A stretch of DNA of 64,000 nucleotides from Chiridota heheva (Eukaryota > Echinodermata > Holothuroidea > Apodida > Chiridotidae): contig JAIGNY010001179.1 of the NCBI GenBank assembly GCA_020152595.1, forward strand, positions 67,501-131,500. The letters run 5' to 3'. Each line of letters opens with the position of its first letter. Position 1 is the first letter of the stretch. Below the pieces are notes generated by a model, which saw only the letters and a list, made by a program, of their open reading frames with translations, was not told the DNA's origin and did not search any database. Shown piece after piece: positions 1 to 45,246 of this stretch. A program made the position numbers and the translations under genes.

Positions 1-1594
1 CAATTTCAAAGAAAATATAGAAGAAAAAAAAGAAAAAAAAAGGGAAATTATGAATTACTGTTACTTTAAAAAAAATGTATCTTTAAACAGTTCGGGAGCA
101 GCCCAAAAGAAATGGGTACTTTAAAATACCCAAAAAATTGGGTACTTTTATGTATTACGTCATCGCATGAGCCTACACATTTGACTAGCCCACACTAAAC
201 ATATGAGGTTTCTCATTATCCGCTCCTGATTGTCCAAAAATTCAATAGATGTCCTGAAATTTTGGAGACTGATAGTAAATAGATATTAAAAACTTTCGGC
301 CGCTGTTTTTTGAAATTCACGGTTGCCTTTTTGAGAAATTAATAAAATAGATTATAAGCAGTCTGTTTTGTTCATTTTCTCATATATATATATATATATT
401 TATACATATATAGGCGGGAATTTTTCACCCACTTTTTGCCAAATGTATACTTTGATCTATAGGTAAATTTGTTGTATCTTAACGTGAATTTATAACCCCC
501 TTCCTTTTTCTTCACTTTTGACTCTTCCCCTACTTTTAAAGGAAAAATCTTGCTTTGTGTTTTAGAATTTGGAGTCAGGACCAATGTTGGCAATTGCCCA
601 TTGGGCGAATAGGTAAATAGCCTAGGCCTAATTTTGAATTTTATTGAGGCAATGCCCTTCCCTCCCACCACGGTCCCTACGACCCATGGAAAATATCACT
701 TTTAAATTCTACGTGTATTTCTATTCGTTTTCAAACTTTAAGAATGACTTAAAATAATTTCTTAAAACTTTCAAAAGGGCACCTCCTGTCGCGGTCCACC
801 CTCAACTTTCAATTGGGCACCTCCTTCCCACCTTCGCCCTTTACTCTATGACATGGAAAAGTGGCCCCTTGCCCCATTGATCCCGGTATCGTTGCCTATA
901 TAGCAAAGGCTTATTCATAAGGCCCCGGGTCTTGGGGGCCCATCAAAAGAAGGTGTGGAAAATAAAATGCACGCTCTAAAAATCATTTTGAAAAAGAGAA
1001 TTACAAATATCTACGAGAGAAACAAAATTTAAAATTACAATTTCCGACATTTTGGTGTGCAAAGTCATGCATAATATAACGACATTATCAAGAAGTCATA
1101 ATTCATATTTACAAAAGGACCAAGTCAATTATAAATATAGGCCCACCAAAAAGAGATAAATAGGTCGTTCCTTTCCGTCCCTTGCTATCATAATGCATGA
1201 CATTGTTGAATGTCACCAAAAAAAAAGATATGTAGAATGGGCCTCCATTTCTGTTATTGGTAACATATATGAGCCTAGTATACAAAAAAAAAATTGAATT
1301 GGTGTGTGCAGTAAGCGACAACAACAATTGTAGGCTGTATCTACTACTCATTTAGTTAACAAGAAAGTCAAGTGTGACACTTCATGTGAGACAAATATAT
1401 TTAAAGTTCATATATACTAACTAACAGTAAACAACAGAACAATTTACCAGTTGGTAATTGCTCCTGAAGAATCCATTGCTCTCTTGACTTCATATACACA
1501 TTTAAAAGCTCGTGTTTGAATTGTCAACTTTTGACCAATCAGACCGAATTTCTTTGTGTTCACCATGATGTCATCGTAATTCCGGCTCGTTCTT
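1..1594. other. AT-rich 5' intergenic DNA, no gene seen
   Basis: I find no exon-like or protein-family signal on either strand. There is a short (TA)n run near 380-405 and several homopolymer stretches. Open frames here are short, low in complexity and unlike any known protein. Confidence 0.6.
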
Positions 1595-1962
1595 GTCAAA
1601 ATAATACTGCAGTGCTGCTTCTTCATGACGTCATCGTACCGTTCCTTTAGTTTGCAGCAAATTGAAAGACGAATAGATTGTCTGGACAGTAATTTGGTGT
1701 AATTTGGTAGAAAATTCATCGTTTGTACATCTAATCGGAAAAGAACTAACAAATACCGTGGATTATATAGAAGAAGGGAGTCTCCTGCGAATGTGAGTAG
1801 AGTAAAAAAGTGTAATTAAGATTCGCGAGTGGTCAAAAAAAGGAATTTTTATACACGGTTCGATAGTCTCGTTAAAAAAAGAGTCCTACCTTTTATTATA
1901 TATATAGTAAGCGTATAGGTTGCCATAACGTTAGGAACACCTGTGACCCAATGTAGCCTACA
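1595..1962. mobile_element. FB-1 foldback element, solo right half (copy C)
   Basis: This stretch matches the right arms of the palindromes at 58031-58669 and 59610-60993. Shared landmarks in order are TGACGTCATCG, TTTGCAGCAAATTG, CATCGTTTGTACATCTAATC, GGGAGTCTCC, TTCGCGAGTGGTCAA, GAGTCCTACCTTT and the terminal GGTTGCCATAACGTTAGGAA followed by CACCTGTG. The left arm is missing; DNA before 1595 is unrelated. It is therefore a truncated, non-autonomous relic. No transposase is visible. Confidence 0.75.
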
Positions 1963-2103
1963 GTGGGTGTACCAATTCAGCACATTAGGAATTGTTTTTA
2001 CCTCCGTTCGTTATATGTACTTTTCTACTTCTAAAAGATATCATCGATTAAAAGTTTAAGATATAAATATTCGTTTATAAGCCACATTATTTGTAATTTT
2101 TTC

Positions 2104-2250
2104 ATGATGAAATGTACAAACGTCATGACAGTTTGAATGCCTGACAATTTGCTGCAAACCAAAGAAATGTTGCGATGACGCCATTGGAGTGCTGGTTTTT
2201 CCTATTCCTACCTTGTTACTTAGGTTGCCATATTATGGCAACCTACCCGT
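2104..2250. mobile_element. FB-1 foldback element, deleted remnant
   Basis: Positions 2112-2200 keep left-arm pieces of FB-1 (GTACAAACG, GACAATTTGCTGCAAACC, AAAGAAATGTTGCGATGACG). At 2222-2247 two element ends meet head to head as TAGGTTGCCAT / ATGGCAACCTA around a few A/T bases. This is what remains if most of both arms is deleted. Confidence 0.5.
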
Positions 2251-2469
2251 AGGCCTCTAGTAGACACTATCGCTAATACATAAGCTATCTGATAGTACAG
2301 TGATCACAAAATAATGAGAAAATTAACACCGACGCCCTCAAATTTGCCTAACGTAACCATACAAAGATAAACCTTAGAAACTTATTTCAACTTATGTTTT
2401 GGTAGATTTCCCAAATTCTTTGTATAGGCCTAAATGGTTAAAATATTGTCAATTCTGTGGAAAAATTTC

Positions 2470-2580
2470 AGTGTCTACCCCTGTTTCCTTTCCTTTCTAC
2501 CTCTAGAATGATCTGACCTCTCAGGCACAATTTGACCCTCGTTGTCGTGTTGCCATTAAGCCCTTATCAAACCAACTAGC
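2470..2580 (+). mobile_element. LINE 3' tail fragment
   Basis: The segment ACAATTTGACC...GTTGTCGTG...GCCATTAAGC followed by a CAAACCAAC-type end matches tails at 29870-29935 and 9500-9560. The first two are close relatives; the 9.5-kb one is more diverged. Such GCCGTTAAAC plus CAAACC tails close several non-LTR retrotransposons. Only the tail is left here. Confidence 0.45.
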
Positions 2581-4589
2581 GTTGCAACTGAACTAATTTT
2601 GCAAACGTGTGTAGGCCTACAAAGTGAAAAATGGAAGGGCCAAAACGGGCGCAGATATAAAAAAATCACCATGCGCGTTCGTTACAAGATGCGACAATTG
2701 CGTTGTTGCGCACTATTATACTTGTTAGAATTTGACTCCTCAACGCCCTTCTTCTTTTGTCAATATTAATACATATGCTCAAGGTTGCACAGAGGATGCA
2801 GATACACATTCAAAATATGTCAATAATTCTTTACGCAAACCTTCTTATTTGTTGAAAATAAGGCTTACTGTACCTGTGAGGCTGTGTGTTACATTTTGTC
2901 AAGACACTCGCAAAGAATGTGTTGAAAAATTTTTTGAACGAAAAATGTGTATCCTTTTAGAAAAGCAATTGAGTTATTACGATATTCACAATGTGTAAAA
3001 CAAATTCAAGTTTCAGTGCTGATTTTAAGATCAAAATATGGAAGTCTTCATATCGAAAATCAAGTTGCCCAAAATTTCTGGCCACAATTTGTTGAAAACA
3101 CACGTTGAAGCCCATTGACTTTGCTTAAGTGTGTAAATATTTTATGTAAGCCTATGTAATTGTTCATACTGTAAATCAGAGATTCAGAGCGAATGAGTTG
3201 GAGTATAAAGATTTGTACTAATGTTAGAGGAGATCTCCAAATCTACTGATTTGGGTAAGTGCTCATTGAAAAATATTTAAGTACAAGTTAATGGGATTGA
3301 ACACGTCTCCCAAAAATGTTTCCAGGTTATCTTTGGAACATTTATTTTCGATATCAAAATTAACCCCCTTCTCACTGAAAAATCAAACACACTGCCTACT
3401 TTAGTTTGTTTCTGGTTGCAGTTGTAAAAGTTGGAGAGAAACAACAATGATAAATGGTTAAAATTTGAAGGAAAAAAGAGAGATAACAATTCTTTTTCAG
3501 TTTGTTCAAAATTATAAAATACTCTGAACAATGGCATGTAAATCCAGCGCATGTACATGTAGATGTGCGTGCACAAGTAATAAGTTAAAATCTAAAAGAC
3601 GCCAAAATCCATGTGGATAATCATTGGCGCTGTACAATTATAGTGAAATTAAAGTAAACTAAGTAAAAGAGTAAAATATATATAATCAATAGCCTATACT
3701 AAATCAAATAAAAAAATGATTAAAACTGTAAATAAAACAAACTTGAAATATACGTTTAAAGGTTGAAAAAATCATGAAGTCAAATTAGAAGCAGCCTTAA
3801 AAAAATAAGTTTTTAAAATTTTCTTAAAAATAGGTAGACAGTTTTAGTTCAATTGGCAGCTATTCCATAAGGAAGGCCCCACTTTAACAAAAGATCTCTC
3901 CCTGTATGATTTAAAATTGGTTCTAGGCACTGTAAGAAAAAAAAATTCTTTGATCGAAGATTGTACTTTGTTGTTGATTTCAATGTTATCATATTTTTCA
4001 GGTAATTAGGTGCTAAATTATGCAAATATTTGTAAACAAATAAAAGAAAAGAAATTTAAACTAAAGGGCCTCATGCCCAAGAATAGAGGGCTTAGATGCT
4101 TAAACATTTCCACAGCATGCGGTATCATCTCGTGCTTGTCAAGCGCGAGATGTCATTGTAATTGGTTCTGTTTGTCTTCATTCTCTGTTCACATGGTACA
4201 GTAACACTAACATTTACCACAAGGTCTAATGTTAGGCCCAATGACAGAAGTTGGCAAATGTGACTGCTCGAAAACATTTACTAAACTCAGTTTGGAAAAA
4301 TATGATCACTAATGCAATGGATCTAAATGAAATTAGATAATATATCCGGCTCAACAAAAAAAAGCCAAGAATTAAAAAAAACGATTAATTCTAGGCATGA
4401 AAACTTGATAACCAAGTGGTTTGTTTGTATGTTGGTCGTACACACAATCACCGACGCGATAAACTGTACAAAGTCGGCTGAGGTCATAAGTTGTTTCAGA
4501 TTTAAATATTTATATCAAAGATGCTCTGTACATTTGTGTGTTAGACTAGTGTATAAATGTGAGTCTCGCAGAAAATGAAGAAAGCGGAA
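2581..4589. other. Intergenic DNA, no gene recognised
   Basis: This is AT-rich sequence without a convincing exon. The segment near 3850-4120 (GGAAGGCCCCACTTTAAC and neighbours) has the look of a LINE 3' untranslated region, but I could not tie it to an encoded domain. Confidence 0.5.
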
Positions 4590-5340
4590 GTGGCAGTGCC
4601 CTCTTTTTTGAGGCGCCTGGCCCTTTTATTCTGTACTTAACTTGTAGCCAATGAAGAGAAAGTAAGGTGAGGGAAACATGTCCAAATTGAGGTATTTCAT
4701 GTATAAGTCGAGCTGCAGCATTTTTAATCTTCTGTAATTTCTGTATTTGAAAATTAGGCAAGTCAAACAGAAGAGAGTTGCAATAATCAATATCAACAGT
4801 GACAAAAGCATGAAAAAGTGTAAGTGTTGACTTCAGTATTAACTGACAAGTATTTATGAATGCGCTTCAAATTGTGTAACTGAAAAAAAGGTCATTTGAC
4901 AAATTTAAGATATGTGACTATTTATACACATTTCATTGTCAAACCAAACCCTGAGGTTTCTCGCATTATTTGTTGGTTTATCATTAAATAGATCAACTTT
5001 GATCTTACAAGTTGTGATCTTTGACAGTTAGCTTTTGAATCCAATAGTAAGAAATACAATTTTGTTATCATTTATTGCAAATTTATTCGATACCACTCAC
5101 GCTCTAATGTCTGTAACGCATTTTTCAATGGCTTCTATGGCATGGATTTCAAATATCGCGTTGTCAGGTAGAAAAGAAAGATAGAACTGTGTATTACTGG
5201 CATAGCTGTGGCTGACTAGTATATGATTTGTGATGGTTTACTTGCATATAGGATGAACAAAATGGGTCCTAAACATCATCCTTGAGGTACGCCATATTTT
5301 AAATCAAAGTTATCAGACAACTGTTTGTCAAATAAAATGT
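4590..5340 (-). pseudogene. Decayed CR1/L2-like LINE reverse transcriptase
   Basis: On the minus strand, 5310-5225 reads GVPQG, a stop, then CLGPILFILYASK, the RT motif B region of CR1/L2-type non-LTR retrotransposons. About 60 bases on comes YASNTQFYLSF, the position of the catalytic YADDTQ; both aspartates are lost. At 4800-4620 the conserved C-terminal block follows as FQIQKLQKIKNAAARLIHEI and then LHWLQVKYRI, in a shifted frame. With in-frame stops, frameshifts and the missing catalytic pair it is a dead copy. Clade assignment rests on recalled motif style. The endonuclease domain is absent, so this is a 5'-truncated insertion. Confidence 0.8.
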
Positions 5341-6458
5341 ATTACACCTCTGAAATTAGCGTGTGCAATATTTGGAATATCTTACGCTCGTGGCGTGAGT
5401 GTACGTGCATGCTGCGTTATATGCATTGGAATTACAACGCTCAAACGGCGCAATCCAATTCCTGCGCTGCATATGTACCAAAACACCCGTGAAATTTACT
5501 TGCCCATGCTGCTTTTTCTCTAACTTGTGTACACAGACGTACGCATAACCAAGCCTAGCATACAAAAGTCAGTTTTACGCAGAAATTTCACTGTAAAAGA
5601 CCATGGGGCCAAATTTCAAGAAAGTATCGATTATTGGTACAAGTTTTACTTAGTGATATCATCATTTGATTTGGGAACGTCTTCTTAATATGGAGGACTA
5701 AGTTTTTAGTGTTTACATGGTAAGGAGAGAAGTTGGTAGCCATTGGAAGCAAAACTTTGTTGTTTTGGTGATGTTGCATTATATTGCATAGCATTGTATT
5801 GAAATGGTAGCCCACTAAGTTTATGTGATTGTGGGCCATAGGCCCATAATGTTACAACTTGTATGAAGTAACGAGTGTAGGTCCTAATTTTAGGTTTCCC
5901 TGTTACATAATACCTTTTGAACAGGAAGTTATTTTGCAATTTGTAAGAATTTCATTGTGGAAGATTTTTTAAGAAAGAATTAAAAGCAAATGAAATTTGA
6001 ATGTTTTTGCAGCTAAATGTTGGGTAATGCTTGCTATTTCATGTGTAGTGCACAGTACAGTCACTGGTTTTTACATCGAAGTCACCAAGATGAAGTGCTA
6101 CGTCATCACTGTAAATTTGATTCTTAATCAAATTCTCTCCATTTCCATCCATGAATTTTCAACATAAGGACCTTTATATATATATTATAAATACCTGTTA
6201 AATACCGACTATGAATACTTTTGAACTTGCAGAACTATTCAACATCTCTGTGCCCTCTTTCTTCTACACCTGTTGAAACTCAGTGTAATATTTTAGAATT
6301 TCATTTAGTGTAATGTTGCCTACAGTATATTAGGTGCTGTATTTTTAGTCAGCTTCTTGATATTGTAAATTTGAGGCTTAAACTTTCCATCTTTAGGACA
6401 TTGATTTCAAGTAGATTTCCAATATCATTTTGTTTTTAGAATCATATTTTCTGAGTTG
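5341..6458. other. Intergenic DNA upstream of gene A, no gene recognised
   Basis: AT-rich sequence with no splice-bounded open frame or recognised repeat. The ORFs here lack protein-like composition. Confidence 0.5.
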
Positions 6459-6731
6459 TCATATTCAATTTAATTTTCAATGTATTATCTGTAATTATTT
6501 ATTTTTAATCATTTTTTTTTCTTTTCATATTCCTTATTTTGACTTTTGTCATATTCAATTTAATTTTCAATGTTCTTTCTGTAGTTATATATTTTTAATC
6601 ATTTTTTTGTATTTTTTCATATTCCTTATTTTGACTTTTGTCATATTCAATTTAATTTTCAATGTATTTTCTGTAATTATTTATTTTTAATCATTTTTGT
6701 ATTATTTCATATTCCTTATTTTGACTTTTCA
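6459..6731. repeat. Three-copy tandem repeat of about 88-90 bp
   Basis: Each copy starts TCATATTCAATTTAATTTTC, runs through TCTGTAATTATTTATTTTTA and closes with TTCCTTATTTTGACTTTT. The first two copies continue into GTCATATTC. The third ends in CAGAGTAG, creating a pyrimidine-tract/CAG acceptor-like site directly before the gene A leader. Confidence 0.85.
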
Positions 6732-7009
6732 GAGTAGCCAGTTCTTCATACTGAATTGTGGCTACACTTGAACATTAAAGGGAAGTGTGTACTGTTGACA
6801 AAGGTTACCATATTAACAGAAGAGCTGTGTATGACGAAGACTCAGAAGATCAACATCCAAGGTGGGGTTATATGGAAAGTGGGTTATGAAATTTCTATGA
6901 CGTAGACAAGTATACGTACATCAGAGTAAGGCTGTGAGCATCCTGTGGAGAGGGAGGTATTCCGTGGTTATTGTTTCGTGAATAGTAAAGCTGTACTTGA
7001 TCTTCTGAA
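6732..7009 (+). promoter_or_regulatory. Putative 5' leader/promoter region of gene A
   Basis: This is the stretch between the 88-bp repeats and the first coding ATG. It may hold a 5' UTR exon, since a CAG acceptor-like site lies at 6730-6733. It also carries an RFX X-box-like GTTACCATATTAAC at 6804-6817, about 200 bases before the ATG. That motif matches one half of the consensus well and the other half poorly. No TATA box or start site can be fixed by eye. Confidence 0.25.
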
Positions 7010-39685
<32,676 letters not shown>

Positions 39686-39936
39686 ATCTGAATTGATGAA
39701 CACCCAAAGACTTTTAAATATCACCCCAATTTGGTAATGACTTGCTCGTAGCAAATTTTCGTCAGAATATATTTACTGTTTGGTACCCCTCTGGCACCGA
39801 AAGCTGAATACACCACTGCACCAATACTTTCAACCTACGTTGAATCCTGTTGAGTACCAACATTTTAGAACTGAAGCTCACAGAGTTGGACCAGACTCTA
39901 TATTTATTGCAAAGACGTGGCGAGTGGGAACACAGA

Positions 39937-39942
39937 AATAAA
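39937..39942 (+). other. Polyadenylation signal of gene A
   Basis: AATAAA lies 252 bases after the stop codon and is the first canonical signal downstream, implying a short 3' UTR. Confidence 0.6.
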
Positions 39943-41209
39943 CAGTGTGGGAGAAATATTAAATTTTAAGGACTAGAAGTATTCTCATTTTGTATTCCAG
40001 AAGAAAACATTATTTAAGAGATTATACCACTTTAAACAGATTTATTTTCTCTAGTTCTAATGTTAATCAAAAAATAGGGAAATACATAAATAAGATCCAC
40101 TTCAAAAATTACAGGGTTGATAAAAGTTAAAGTGTATTAGAAGTCTCCTGACCAAAAGATGGGCATAGGAAGAGTAGCCTCTCAGGAGGGAGGGGGAGGG
40201 GGAAAGAACCAAACAAATTGCATTCACAAATTAAATATCATCAAATGTTGCTGCTAATTGGGGAAATTTTCTTTATTTTGGAAAATTTATTCAAGTTTTG
40301 GGAAATTTCATTCTTTTTTGGGCAATTTTCTTTGATTTCCAGGAAAATTCCTTCATTTTGGGCAATTTGTTTGATTTTGGGAAATTATTTCAATTTTCGG
40401 AAATTTCTTTCTGGCATTTTCAGAAATTTTTATTTGAAAAATTTCCCAAATTGTCCTCACAACCAGGAAGAAAGCATGCAACCAGGAAAGTGAATTCTCT
40501 CAAGGGAGGGTGGGGAGAATTTGCCTTCCTGCTTCCTATAGGCCTCTGGCAAAAGATAGTTTTCGCTTCAAATCTAGTCATGTAATCTCTAATTTCTCAA
40601 AACTGAGATGGAAATTATTTCTTTTGAACCCATGACTTTTAGTATTTCAGTGCGGGTAAAATATTTTCACAACAGTTGGAAGATCATTTAGTATGTTGGG
40701 TTCTTCATGCGTGGGAACATGGTGACCTTATCAAGTGCATTACATTTCCTTATTTCTAAGGCTTTGAGTAAACCTCATTAAGGTTTCCAATCTCCCAGGC
40801 TGATATTGCAGGATGATGGGATCATTTGAATATTACAATAATAGAAACAGTGTATGGCTTCAGAACGTCAGTGGATTCTGAGATTAGTGTTGGGTAAAAC
40901 AAAGAGATGTTTCTTAATTTTGACTGCTGAGGTCTTAGAAATTATTTATTTTACACCATCTTGTTTTATTTTGGGGGTGTACATCTTGAAGTGTTGCGTT
41001 TGGATTTGATAAACATACACATGCCACTCGTAAAGGATTAGCTCAGAGATCAGACATGTCTGTTTGGCATGGTAAAGGAAAAAAGGTAGAAGAAACAGGA
41101 AGAGAGTGACTTTGTACAAAGGTACTGTATTAGAGTGATCTCACAACTTCACTCTTAACAAATCAGAATTTGTTTTTAATTTAACATTAATTTGACTTGT
41201 TTACTAGTT
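39943..41209. other. Intergenic DNA after gene A
   Basis: No gene is seen. At 40255-40450 there is a degenerate tandem repeat of about 20 bp around GGGAAATTTCTTTNATTTTG, which creates hydrophobic-looking but meaningless frames. Confidence 0.55.
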
Positions 41210-41450
41210 GAAAAGAGGCACAATGGTTACGGGATTATACTCGTATGCGAAAGGTACTGGGTTCGACTCCCATCCGTGAATATTGTGTTGTGTCCTAGTT
41301 GAGCAAAACTGTTTGCTCTAGTCCACTCAGCTGTAAATGAGTACCAGAAATCCTGGGAAGTTAACTTGAAATTGACTGACGTCCTGTCCAGGGTAGCCAT
41401 GCTCTTGTCCGCTTACGCCAAATGCTTTATGGATGCAATTTTAAAGATTT
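41210..41450 (+). mobile_element. tRNA-derived SINE, unexpanded SINE-1 copy
   Basis: ACAATGGTTACGGGATTATA is at the A-box position and GGTTCGACTCCC is a near-perfect B box of a pol III promoter. The body reads TTGTGTCCTAGTTGAGCAAA, AGTCCACTCAGCTGTAAATG, GTACCAGAAATCCTGGG. This is the reference copy for the SINE that is split by the 7.8-kb minisatellite; here the segment TTGTGTCC...TTGAGC occurs once. Confidence 0.8.
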
Positions 41451-42829
41451 GATTTTGTATAATGTGCAGATATTTGCAGAACCTTGTTCTATGTTTTAAG
41501 ATATGTACTTATAATGTTACAGTCAATATAGATTAGACACACATATAACATACCATTGTTAAAGACAATGAATATATATAGGCTAAAATGTAACTTTTTT
41601 TTTAATCTGATAAAACACAATCTAAACAGAGAAAGAAAAAAACATCGCAATATACCATTTGAAAACTAAGAATTTTTAGGTCTTAATGCCCAATTTTTTG
41701 ATGAATGAAGCAGCATTTTCTTTTATAATTCCATTGTTTTAATCTGGCAAAATTATTTGTAGATCAGTTAATTCTGGGGAGGAGTATTTGGATCTTTATA
41801 CCCACAATCAATGTGGGTAAGCTATTCAATGCTTTAATAGAATCTGCTCACACAACAGGAAATACATTTTTCCTTTCTGCCCAACCATCACAAATTTTGC
41901 ATAAACTTGAAAAATACTTTCAAATTTCAAAGACTTCTTTTCTTCTTCTTCTTATATAATGCTCTTTGCAATAGGCAAAGAAGTAGCTGTCATTTGATTA
42001 ATCTCATTTTACTTACATTGTCAGATTGTGAAAGAAAATACTTAATATAAATTATTTGATGTTGCATAATACTAAGTTCATCTTCACCAAAATTTCATAT
42101 AACTCATTGATGTATTGCTCAATAGCTGCTTTGCATCTTATCTTATTTCAATGAATCTAGATTGGCCTGGTGCGGAAGTAATACAAAGTTGGCAGCTGTT
42201 GTGCACCCAGGGTTGTGCATCACAGCTGCACAGTCACTTTGAAAGATGAGAACTGCCATATGTACTAACATCCAGGGCCATAATTCCTGGGCAGACTTAT
42301 CCCTTCCCTTTCCCCTTTATTGGCACAATTTAAAAAAAATGCATAAGGTTGTGAAAAACACTTATCCCTACTTTGTGGAGGCAAAGCATAGCCCCATGTC
42401 TCTCCACTCTGTGAAGAAAAATTACAGTCCTGCCTACATTGAACTTGCCACCATGGGCTTCACAAGCTTCCATGCTCTTTTCAACAATGAATTTTAATTT
42501 AAGGCCAAAATAAAATTAATTGATTACAACTTTTTCAATTAAAAGATAAACAAATGCTGAATCGCTTATCTCAATTTGACAGCGTGTCATTTCAGGATTA
42601 TTACTTTAAGACAACATGGAAGAATATGTGATTTATATTTCAGTTCCATAAAATTGTCGTTGAAACTTTTATGGTCAGCACTGACTATAGTCTTACGTCA
42701 TTTGGCAACCGTGACCAAAATCTTACAAATATTATATGTTAGTCGTATTGATTGTATAACTTCACATTTTCCTGGTGTTCAATCCTCGACATTTGCATTG
42801 TGGTCGCCAACGCAGAAAAACACTTGTGA

Positions 42830-43313
42830 CCATGTTCCCTCACTTGCGACCATGTTCCCTCACTTGCGACCATGTTCCCTCACTTGCGACCATGTTCCCT
42901 CACTTGCGACCATGTTCCCTCACTTGCGACCATGTTCCCTCACTTGCGACCATGTTCCCTCAATTGCGACCATGTTCTCTCACTTGCGACCATGTTCTCT
43001 CACTTGCGACCATGTTTCCTCACTTGCGACCATGTTCCCCCTGACCATGTTCCCTCACTTGCGACCATGTCCCTCACTCCCGACCATGTCCCTCCTCACC
43101 ATGTCCCCTCACTTCCGACCATGTTCCCTCACTCCCGACCATGTTCCCTCACTTCCGACCATGTTCCCTCACTTCCGACCATGTTCCCTCATTTCCGACC
43201 ATGTTCCCTCACTTCCGACCATGTTCCCTCACTTCCGACCATGTTTCCTCACTTCCGACCATGTTCCCTCACTTCCGACCATGTTCCCTCACTTCCGACC
43301 ATGTTCCCACATC
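42830..43313. repeat. 20-bp minisatellite, about 24 copies
   Basis: The unit is CACTTGCGACCATGTTCCCT. Units before about 43070 carry TTGCGACC, later ones TTCCGACC, so the array is two homogenised blocks with a few shortened units at the join (43030-43110). Its frames (SLTCDHVP) are artefacts. Confidence 0.92.
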
Positions 43314-43553
43314 TAACAGCTATTCTTACATATTTTTGATGGATACGAAACCCTGAAATATAGTTTTCCATATGACACAGATTTATCAAATGTATCTTGT
43401 TAATATATGATGTTATGCAGGGATGGCCCAGCATGGGGGAGGGGGATATGGAGTGAGGCCCCTTGTCCCACTCACAATTGGTCAATTATGAGCTTCTAGC
43501 ATATCAATGAATGCCGAAACTTTAAATACAGTTCGCTGAATCAATGAGTCGCA

Positions 43554-44780
43554 GTGCGGTTATTGAGCGGAGAGGTCTACATTCGACGTTTTAAGCAGTT
43601 GCAGGAGAAATTTTACAAACAGAAACAACCACTGTATATAACCTTCATCGACCTGACAAAGACTTTCGATATGATCAGCAGAACTAGCCTCTTCAAGCCT
43701 CTTGAGAAAATAGGCTGTCCACCAAAGCTCCTATGTCTGATTGCGTCATTCCACAATGACATGAAGGGAACAGAGCAGTTTAATGTATTATCTTCCAACC
43801 CATTCTCCATCAGAAATGGCGTATACTGGTAAAGCAGGGATGTGTTCTTGCTCAAACTCCTTTTGGCATCTTCTTCTCGATGCTGTTGTCTCACGCCTTT
43901 GACACTTCAGAAGACGGCGTCTTCCTTCAAACAAGATCCGATGGGAAGATTTCAACCTTGCACATCTCAGGGCAAAGACTAAGGTGCGGTGTGTCCTGCT
44001 TCGTGAAATGCTATTCACAGATGACGCTGCTTTGGTTTCCCTACTCTGAGGCAGGACTACAACGCAACATAAACCGCCTCACACCAGCTTGCAAAGAGTT
44101 TGGCCTTATCATCAGCCTGAATAAAGTGGTGGGCCAGGATATCAGTAAAGCCCCCAACATATGCATTGGGGACTACACCCTGGAGGTCGTCAAGGATTTT
44201 GTCTAACTTGGTTATACAATATCCAACAACCTCTCACTCAATTCAGAACTCGACAATAGGATCGGGATGGCAGCTTCCGCCATGGCAGCTTCCGCCATGG
44301 CAAGACTATCCAAAAGAGTCTGAGATAACAACAAACTAACCTTAAATACAAACATTTCAGTCTACAGAGCCTGTATACTGAGCACCTACACTATGGTAGT
44401 GAGTCATGGACAGCCTACCATAGACAGAAGAGTCACCTTAACAGTTTTCACCTTCGTTGCCTATGGCACATTTTGGACATCTCTTCCAAGGACCAAATCA
44501 CCAACATGAGGACCTGGAGCAGGTGGGAATACCCAGTCTATTCACTCTGTTGTACCAAAGACGGCTACACTGGGTTGGTCACGTTTTGTCACATGGAGGA
44601 TGGACACCTCCCAAAGGATATACTTTACAGCTAGTACTGACAGGCTCCATACCAGTTGGGCGACCAATGCAATACTTCAAGGATATTTGCAAGGGGGACA
44701 TGAAGTTAGCTGACATTGACACAGATTTCTGGGAAGCAGTTGCCTCTGACCATGCAAAGTGGAGACCACAATCCAACCAA
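43554..44780 (+). pseudogene. Broken non-LTR reverse transcriptase
   Basis: The first frame reads QPLYITFIDLTKTFDMISRT (RT motif A; usual form DLTKAFD) and KIGCPPKLLCLIASFHNDMK. After a frameshift near 43830 comes KQGCVLA-like sequence, GIFFSMLLSHAF, and later MLFTDDAALVS, the catalytic box (usual form FADD), with both aspartates kept at about 44020-44025. Then GYTISNNLSLNSE, SVYRACILST and, near the end, LYQRRLHWVGHVLSHGG follow. At least three frame changes and several stops separate these blocks. The endonuclease part is missing. Clade is not assigned. Confidence 0.85.
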
Positions 44781-44789
44781 TGACCCACC

Positions 44790-45240
44790 AACCATTAATT
44801 CTACCTTGATCTGCATACAGAAAAAAGGCAACATTAGTTCATCACTTTTCATATTCTCCTAATACTCATAAAAGTTGCTTATAATTTTTTGCAAAGCCAA
44901 TTCCATGGTGATTACTATTGATGCAGTAGACATATAAACGATTCTAGCAGAGGTGTGAATTCATAGCAACAATGGGACATTATCTGCTTAAGATGTGTTT
45001 ACCGGGTGTGTTTAAATCTAGTAAGTGTTGATTGCCAACATTCTCCTTCCATGCATTTTCCTGTTCTATCTGGAATATGAGACCATCCATTAGCCAATGA
45101 GATTTCAGAAATCAAAGACAACCTATTTATGAATCATGGTTTAATATGAATATTATTTTCACCAAAGAATTTCACAGTAAGTATTGCATTTTAAAAATGT
45201 TCGCAAAAAATCACCATTCTGAAGGCCAACTTGGCTGTCA
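44790..45240. other. Intergenic DNA, nothing recognised
   Basis: No exon or known repeat was found. Confidence 0.5.
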
Positions 45241-45246
45241 TGACAA

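Noticed and set aside
40218..40585. Phenylalanine-rich, membrane-like frames
   Set aside because: Product of a degenerate GGGAAATTT tandem repeat.
42576..43339. 246-codon frame with SLTCDHVP repeats
   Set aside because: It arises from the 20-bp minisatellite, with overlapping frames open in parallel.
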